Shown here: piece after piece, positions 33,612 to 37,206 of the stretch
Position numbering within the stretch: the first letter of the stretch is position 1
Layout of the letters: each line of letters starts with the position of its first letter
From: JBEIVB01 sp040374085
Lineage (GTDB): Bacteria > Bacteroidota > Bacteroidia > UBA4408
Assembly: GCA_040374085.1 (NCBI GenBank)
Contig: JBEIVB010000014.1
Coordinates: 1-37,206, forward strand
Length of the DNA stretch: 37,206 bases
Reading direction: 5' to 3'
Position numbers and translations under genes: made by a program
The notes under the pieces: generated by a model
Told to the model about the DNA's origin: nothing
Seen by the model: the letters and a program-made list of their open reading frames with translations, nothing else
The model's database searches: none

Positions 33612-34940
33612 ATGAGAAATTTTCTTTGCATATTTTTTGTGTCGTTCCTCAACGTACCTGTGTTTGCTCAACTCGAACGGGTAAAGGTTGAGGCATATTA
33701 TCGCTCCGACAGTTTAGATGCTACCGACACCACCGGAGGCAATCTGCCTAAAGGGTCTAATACCTACAGAGTATTCATAGGCATGAAGCCGGGTTCGGTT
33801 TTGAAGAAGGTTTACGGTGATTCTTATCATGCATTGCGATTCAGCAGCACACAGCCTTTCTTTAACAACAAAGCAGACGGCGTTACCTTTGCTCAAGAGC
33901 TGAATAAGAACCGATATTTTGATAATACTGTTGCATTAGACACTTGGTTGGCTCTTGGGCAAGCAAGCACAACCGGAACGCGCACATATTTTGGTATTCC
34001 CAAGTCGCTTGATGTGGATGGCTCCATAGTAGGCGGTGCAAACAACGATGGTGGCAGCGAGGGCATCAGCCAAGGCTTGCTTACCAACAACAACCCATGG
34101 GCGGGCATACCCATTACCCAGGCAGATGGCCTCGATACGTTGGTTGCTACACCGGATGGTTGGGCCGATAATGGGTTTCGAGATTTTCTGTCTCTGGTAG
34201 ACAGCACTATGTTTGGGTCAATCGTACCGCAATCTGCATTTGAGAGTTGGAATGCTTCCTTGCAAAACAGCGGTGTGAAAGGCGTTTTGCCCGATAGCAA
34301 CTATGTGCTGATCGGCCAGTTCACGACCAAAGGAGACTTCCGCTTTGAATTAAATGTTGTGATAGGGTTTCAGGATGGTCAAGATTTCAGAGAGGTTCAC
34401 TATGTAGCCAATGCTGATACGTTGCTTCCCGGCGAGGTTCAGCATCCTCAACTAACCTATCCGTTGGTTTGCGGTTGTTTGGATCCACGTTTTGTGGAGT
34501 ACAAACCCAGCTTTGGATGCGATGCACCGGACTCTTGCCGTAATCTTATTCGCTTTGGATGTATGGATACCGCTGCGTGTAATTACGATCCATCTGCCAA
34601 TCGCAATGTTTCTTCCATGTGCTGCTATCCCGGTCTTTGCCAAGACCGCAACTTGGATCAGGTTTGTTTAACCGGAACTGATGCGCCTCTTGAGTTGAAT
34701 GTGTATCCTGTTCCTGCAGACCGTCAGGTAGAGGTTGCATTGAATGCTCGACAAGATGGTGGTGCTGTTGTGAAAATTTTGGATACAGTTGGTGCAACCC
34801 TGAAAGGAGATGCTTCCATTCAATTGGTGAAGGGACGCAATACCTGGGTATTGGATACATCCGGCTTACCTTCGGGCTTGTTGATACTGGAAGTTTCGTT
34901 CAACGGTTCAGTGATTCGAAAACTTTTTCCGAAACTCTAA
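33612..34940 (+). CDS. T9SS type A sorting-domain protein, paralogue 2 with Cys-rich repeats
   Basis: A 442-residue secreted protein that starts three bases after the receptor stop. After a signal peptide (1-20, ending FAQ) comes the same unnamed domain as in the 29402 protein (about 21-280): TGGNLPKGSNTYRVF, FFNNKADG, NTVALDTWLALG, NNPWAGIPITQADGL, IGQFTTKGDFRFELN. It is longer by an insert (SLDVDGSIVGGANNDGG). Residues about 287-352 hold ten cysteines in two related units, CGCLDPRFVEY...C and FGCMDTAACNYDPSAN...C, a repeat type known from secreted proteins of marine Bacteroidota. From about 362 (LNVYPVPADRQVEV ... SGLLILEV) is a T9SS type A sorting domain. The next gene begins at the very next base. 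Confidence 0.85.
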   Translation: MRNFLCIFFVSFLNVPVFAQLERVKVEAYYRSDSLDATDTTGGNLPKGSNTYRVFIGMKPGSVLKKVYGDSYHALRFSSTQPFFNNKADGVTFAQELNKNRYFDNTVALDTWLALGQASTTGTRTYFGIPKSLDVDGSIVGGANNDGGSEGISQGLLTNNNPWAGIPITQADGLDTLVATPDGWADNGFRDFLSLVDSTMFGSIVPQSAFESWNASLQNSGVKGVLPDSNYVLIGQFTTKGDFRFELNVVIGFQDGQDFREVHYVANADTLLPGEVQHPQLTYPLVCGCLDPRFVEYKPSFGCDAPDSCRNLIRFGCMDTAACNYDPSANRNVSSMCCYPGLCQDRNLDQVCLTGTDAPLELNVYPVPADRQVEVALNARQDGGAVVKILDTVGATLKGDASIQLVKGRNTWVLDTSGLPSGLLILEVSFNGSVIRKLFPKL

Positions 34941-35690
34941 ATGATGCGGCTTCACCCACGAATTTTTTATCCCAGCTTCCTTATCGCTGTTTTGGTGAGT
35001 TTGTTTTGTTTTTTTGCTTTGAGTGGATGCAAGAAAGAAGAAGCAACGCTTAATACCATTCAAACGGATTCGGTTCAAGATGTGGAAGGGCGTTGGTATA
35101 AAACCGTGAAAATAGGCGATCAGTGGTGGATGGCTGAAAATTTAGCTGTAAAACGATTCCGTGATGGTTTCCCTATCCGACAGGCACAGGATGTGCAGCC
35201 TTGGCAGGTAGAGCTGCCGGCTTATTGCTTAAACGATGGCCGCGAGAATGGAACGGGTTTGTTGTATAATTCCAAGGCTGTTTTTTCTTCATCAGGCTTG
35301 GCACCTCAAGGTTGGCACATTCCAACCGATGCGGAGTGGAAGAAACTGGAGCAAACCCTGGGTATGGATGAGGCATCTTTGAACCGCATGGGTTGGCGAG
35401 GAAGCAACCAGGGTGAGCAATTGAAACAAGAGGCCCTTTTGGGATGGATCCGTTACGGAGATGTTTGGAATTCCAACGCTTGGGGATTCACAGCCTTAGC
35501 AGGTGGCTGTCGGCTGCCGGATGGTCGCTTCGGAGATCCCGGGTTTAAGGCCGCCGGATTTTGGTGGTGTGCATCACCCAACTCCGGCAGCAGTGTTCTG
35601 TTTCGTCATCTTGATTATAAGACCAAAAATGTATTTCGCTCTTCCTGCAACGGAGCCTACGGTATGAGCGTGCGTTGTGTTAAGGACTAG
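34941..35690 (+). CDS. FISUMP-domain lipoprotein with surface-export signal
   Basis: A 249-residue lipoprotein. The signal peptide ends in ALSGC with C30 as lipidated residue. The next residues, KKEE, match the Bacteroidota lipoprotein export signal (X-K-D/E-D/E after the cysteine), which directs lipoproteins to the cell surface. The body is a Fibrobacter succinogenes major paralogous (FISUMP) domain: KTVKIGDQWWMAENL (about 55-69), GWHIPTDAEWKKLEQ, FTALAGGCRLPDGRF, FWWCASP and the terminal GMSVRCVKD. The molecular role of FISUMP domains is not established. It begins one base after the paralogue-2 stop, so the two are in one operon and probably coupled. Confidence 0.9.
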   Translation: MMRLHPRIFYPSFLIAVLVSLFCFFALSGCKKEEATLNTIQTDSVQDVEGRWYKTVKIGDQWWMAENLAVKRFRDGFPIRQAQDVQPWQVELPAYCLNDGRENGTGLLYNSKAVFSSSGLAPQGWHIPTDAEWKKLEQTLGMDEASLNRMGWRGSNQGEQLKQEALLGWIRYGDVWNSNAWGFTALAGGCRLPDGRFGDPGFKAAGFWWCASPNSGSSVLFRHLDYKTKNVFRSSCNGAYGMSVRCVKD

Positions 35691-35811
35691 AGTTAATGAT
35701 TTGGCCACTTTGGCAACAATTCCATAAAGGAATCTTTCAATCGGGTTAAGAATAGCTTAACGGGCTTTGGGGATGTTTGCAGCATTCAAACACCAAACAC
35801 CAAAACCCATT
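35691..35811 (+). other. Intergenic region with weak hairpins and an A-rich leader
   Basis: GTTAAG (35745-35750) can pair with CTTAAC (35756-35761), and ATTCC/GGAAT near 35730-35742 forms a five-base stem; neither has a T tract, so they are poor terminators. GATGTTTG at 35772-35779 is a one-mismatch -7 box. The bases before the next ATG are C/A-only and repetitive (CAAACACCAAACACCAAAAC), the unstructured kind of leader common before highly translated Bacteroidota genes. Confidence 0.4.
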
Positions 35812-37206
35812 ATGAAAACCCTTTTCAATTTTCGAGCATTGTTGGTTGTAGCTTCCGGCCTGCTGGCAGCTCCCTCAATGCAAGCGCAGTCTAATTTAGG
35901 TCAAGATTGTGGCTGTCCCCCGGTTTCCGGACGTCCAACGGTATTGATGTCTACGCTGGCTATTAACGGCGGTGCAAACGACGGCGATCTAACCGCAACC
36001 AACACCATTCTTTCGTGCGACAAGACCTATATCCTCGACAAGAAGATATACGTGCCCGGTGGCAAAAGCATCACCATCAATCCTGGCACGGTGTTAAAAG
36101 GTCGTAACCTTGCTACAGGAAATGCCTCTGCACTGATTGTTCAACGCGATGCCAAAATTTTTGCTTCCGGTTCACCCTCATGCCAAATTGTTTTTACGGC
36201 TGAGAACGATCCAATGGATGGTACCTATGCGGTAGCAAACCGCGGTCAGTGGGGCGGTTTGGTTATTCTTGGTAATGCTACCAATAACCTCGTTGCAGGA
36301 AATACATATTGTGCCGGTACTACGGGCATAGGCTTCATCGAAGGCTATTTGGCGGCTGACTCCCGCAATCTTTATGGTAAGCCCGCCGGACAAACCGACG
36401 ATGACGACAACTCAGGTATTTTACGTTACATTTCAGTTCGTCACGCTGGTGACGTTCTTGCAGTAGGGAACGAATTGAACGGAATCTCCATGGGATCTGT
36501 TGGTCGTGGCACCATTATGGATCACATCGAGGTGCTTTCCTGCGATGATGATGGAATCGAGTGGTTTGGTGGTACCGTAAACATGAAGTACGGAATTGCC
36601 ATGTTCGGCAACGACGATATGTTTGACTACGATTTGGGCTGGAGCGGTAAAGCTCAGTTTATGTTTGGATTGGCAGCCGATTCGGTTACCACCCCCACTG
36701 CTGACAATGGCGTAGAGGCCGACGGTGACGATAACAAGTCCAATGCTCTTCCTCGTTCTCATCCGAAGTTTTATAACATGACATTAATTGGCAACCGCAG
36801 CCGCAATAACCAAAGCGACAACTCAGCACATGCTGCCCTTAACCTAAAGGAATTCACCGAGGGTGAATTTTACAATTCTGTTTTTTCAAACTTCCGCATT
36901 GGTGCAAACTTTGTTAAGAGCTTAGGAACGCGCACCGGTGGTTGTGAGGCTTATCACAACTGGTTTACCCCTGCAATTGGTTCTTGTAACGCAGGATCGC
37001 TAGTTGTTTCAAGCAACACCTTTATCGACAATCGTTATGCCGTAACCACTGGTGTTAGTAATGCTACTGCCGGCAGTGGTGCTACCTTGGCACTTGCTGC
37101 AGATAACACCAAGTTTGGCAACGATGGTAACGTGATTCACACAACAGCTAATGCAGTTCCCGGGTTCGACTACGCATATACCATGAATACCTCCACCAAC
37201 GCAATC
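35812..37206 (+). CDS. Secreted parallel beta-helix protein, 3' truncated by the window
   Basis: The frame is open for 465 codons from the ATG at 35812 to the window edge and has no stop in view. A signal peptide (MKTLFNFRALLVVASGLLAA...MQAQ, about 26 residues) is followed by repeats typical of right-handed beta-helix surface proteins: ITINPGTVLKG, ALIVQRDAKIFASGSPSCQIVFTA, RGQWGGLVILGNATNN, DDNSGILRYISVRHAG, NGISMGSVGRGTIMDHIEV and DDGIEWFGGTVNMKYGIAMFGNDDMFDYDLG. This family is common in Bacteroidota and usually ends in a T9SS sorting domain, which would lie beyond the window. Aspartate clusters (TDDDDNSG, EADGDDNK) may bind calcium. Function is unknown. It may belong with the surface operon 121 bases upstream. 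Confidence 0.85.
   Translation, partial: MKTLFNFRALLVVASGLLAAPSMQAQSNLGQDCGCPPVSGRPTVLMSTLAINGGANDGDLTATNTILSCDKTYILDKKIYVPGGKSITINPGTVLKGRNLATGNASALIVQRDAKIFASGSPSCQIVFTAENDPMDGTYAVANRGQWGGLVILGNATNNLVAGNTYCAGTTGIGFIEGYLAADSRNLYGKPAGQTDDDDNSGILRYISVRHAGDVLAVGNELNGISMGSVGRGTIMDHIEVLSCDDDGIEWFGGTVNMKYGIAMFGNDDMFDYDLGWSGKAQFMFGLAADSVTTPTADNGVEADGDDNKSNALPRSHPKFYNMTLIGNRSRNNQSDNSAHAALNLKEFTEGEFYNSVFSNFRIGANFVKSLGTRTGGCEAYHNWFTPAIGSCNAGSLVVSSNTFIDNRYAVTTGVSNATAGSGATLALAADNTKFGNDGNVIHTTANAVPGFDYAYTMNTSTNAI

Overview
The window is a chromosomal segment from a member of the Bacteroidota. Evidence for this is a Porin_10-type porin, two proteins ending in type IX secretion (T9SS) type A sorting domains, a FISUMP lipoprotein with a surface-export signal, a CarboxypepD_reg-type TonB receptor and a DUF4271-hemD pair. 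The arrangement mutY/HU/rng is typical of flavobacteria-like genomes. Promoter boxes follow the TAnnTTTG form of this phylum, and there are no convincing Shine-Dalgarno sequences. The exact order cannot be fixed from sequence alone. There is no sign of phage, insertion sequence, CRISPR or tRNA genes, and no gene-free stretch exceeds 300 bases.

Layout. 1-701: end of an rRNA operon (23S 3' end, 5S, strong terminator). 707-2982: outer-membrane porin and low-molecular-weight phosphatase. 2970-6182 (minus): dsbD and mutY. 6281-9205: HU protein, TPR membrane protein, a 30-residue ribosomal-type basic peptide and RNase G. 9219-14639: small surface-polysaccharide locus of two divergent arms (methyltransferase, flippase and FkbM methyltransferase on minus; GT4 glycosyltransferase and methyltransferase on plus). 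14659-19384 (minus): four-gene operon of a YwqK/MORN-type protein, cysS, a glutaminyl-cyclase-like M28 lipoprotein and mgtE. 19445-21251 (minus): DUF4271 and hemD. 21314-23439 (plus): small four-helix membrane protein, CvfB-like S1 protein and TIGR01777 epimerase. 23436-25696 (minus): paaI-paaJ-paaY-like genes of lower phenylacetate catabolism. 25782-28139: two-component system. 28195-29295: ychF. 29402-35690: a tightly packed four-gene cell-surface operon. 35812-end: start of a secreted parallel beta-helix protein cut by the window edge.

Two things stand out. First, many transcription units have a TAnnTTTG promoter box only 4-7 bases before the start codon, so their mRNAs should be leaderless or nearly so. 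This also decides several starts (a GTG for the histidine kinase; shorter DUF4271 and PaaI). Second, the 29402-35690 operon has two paralogous T9SS-secreted proteins flanking a TonB-dependent receptor, followed without a gap by a lipoprotein bearing a surface-export signal. The shared ~250-residue domain of the two secreted proteins is one I cannot name. This operon is the best candidate here for an undescribed surface system.
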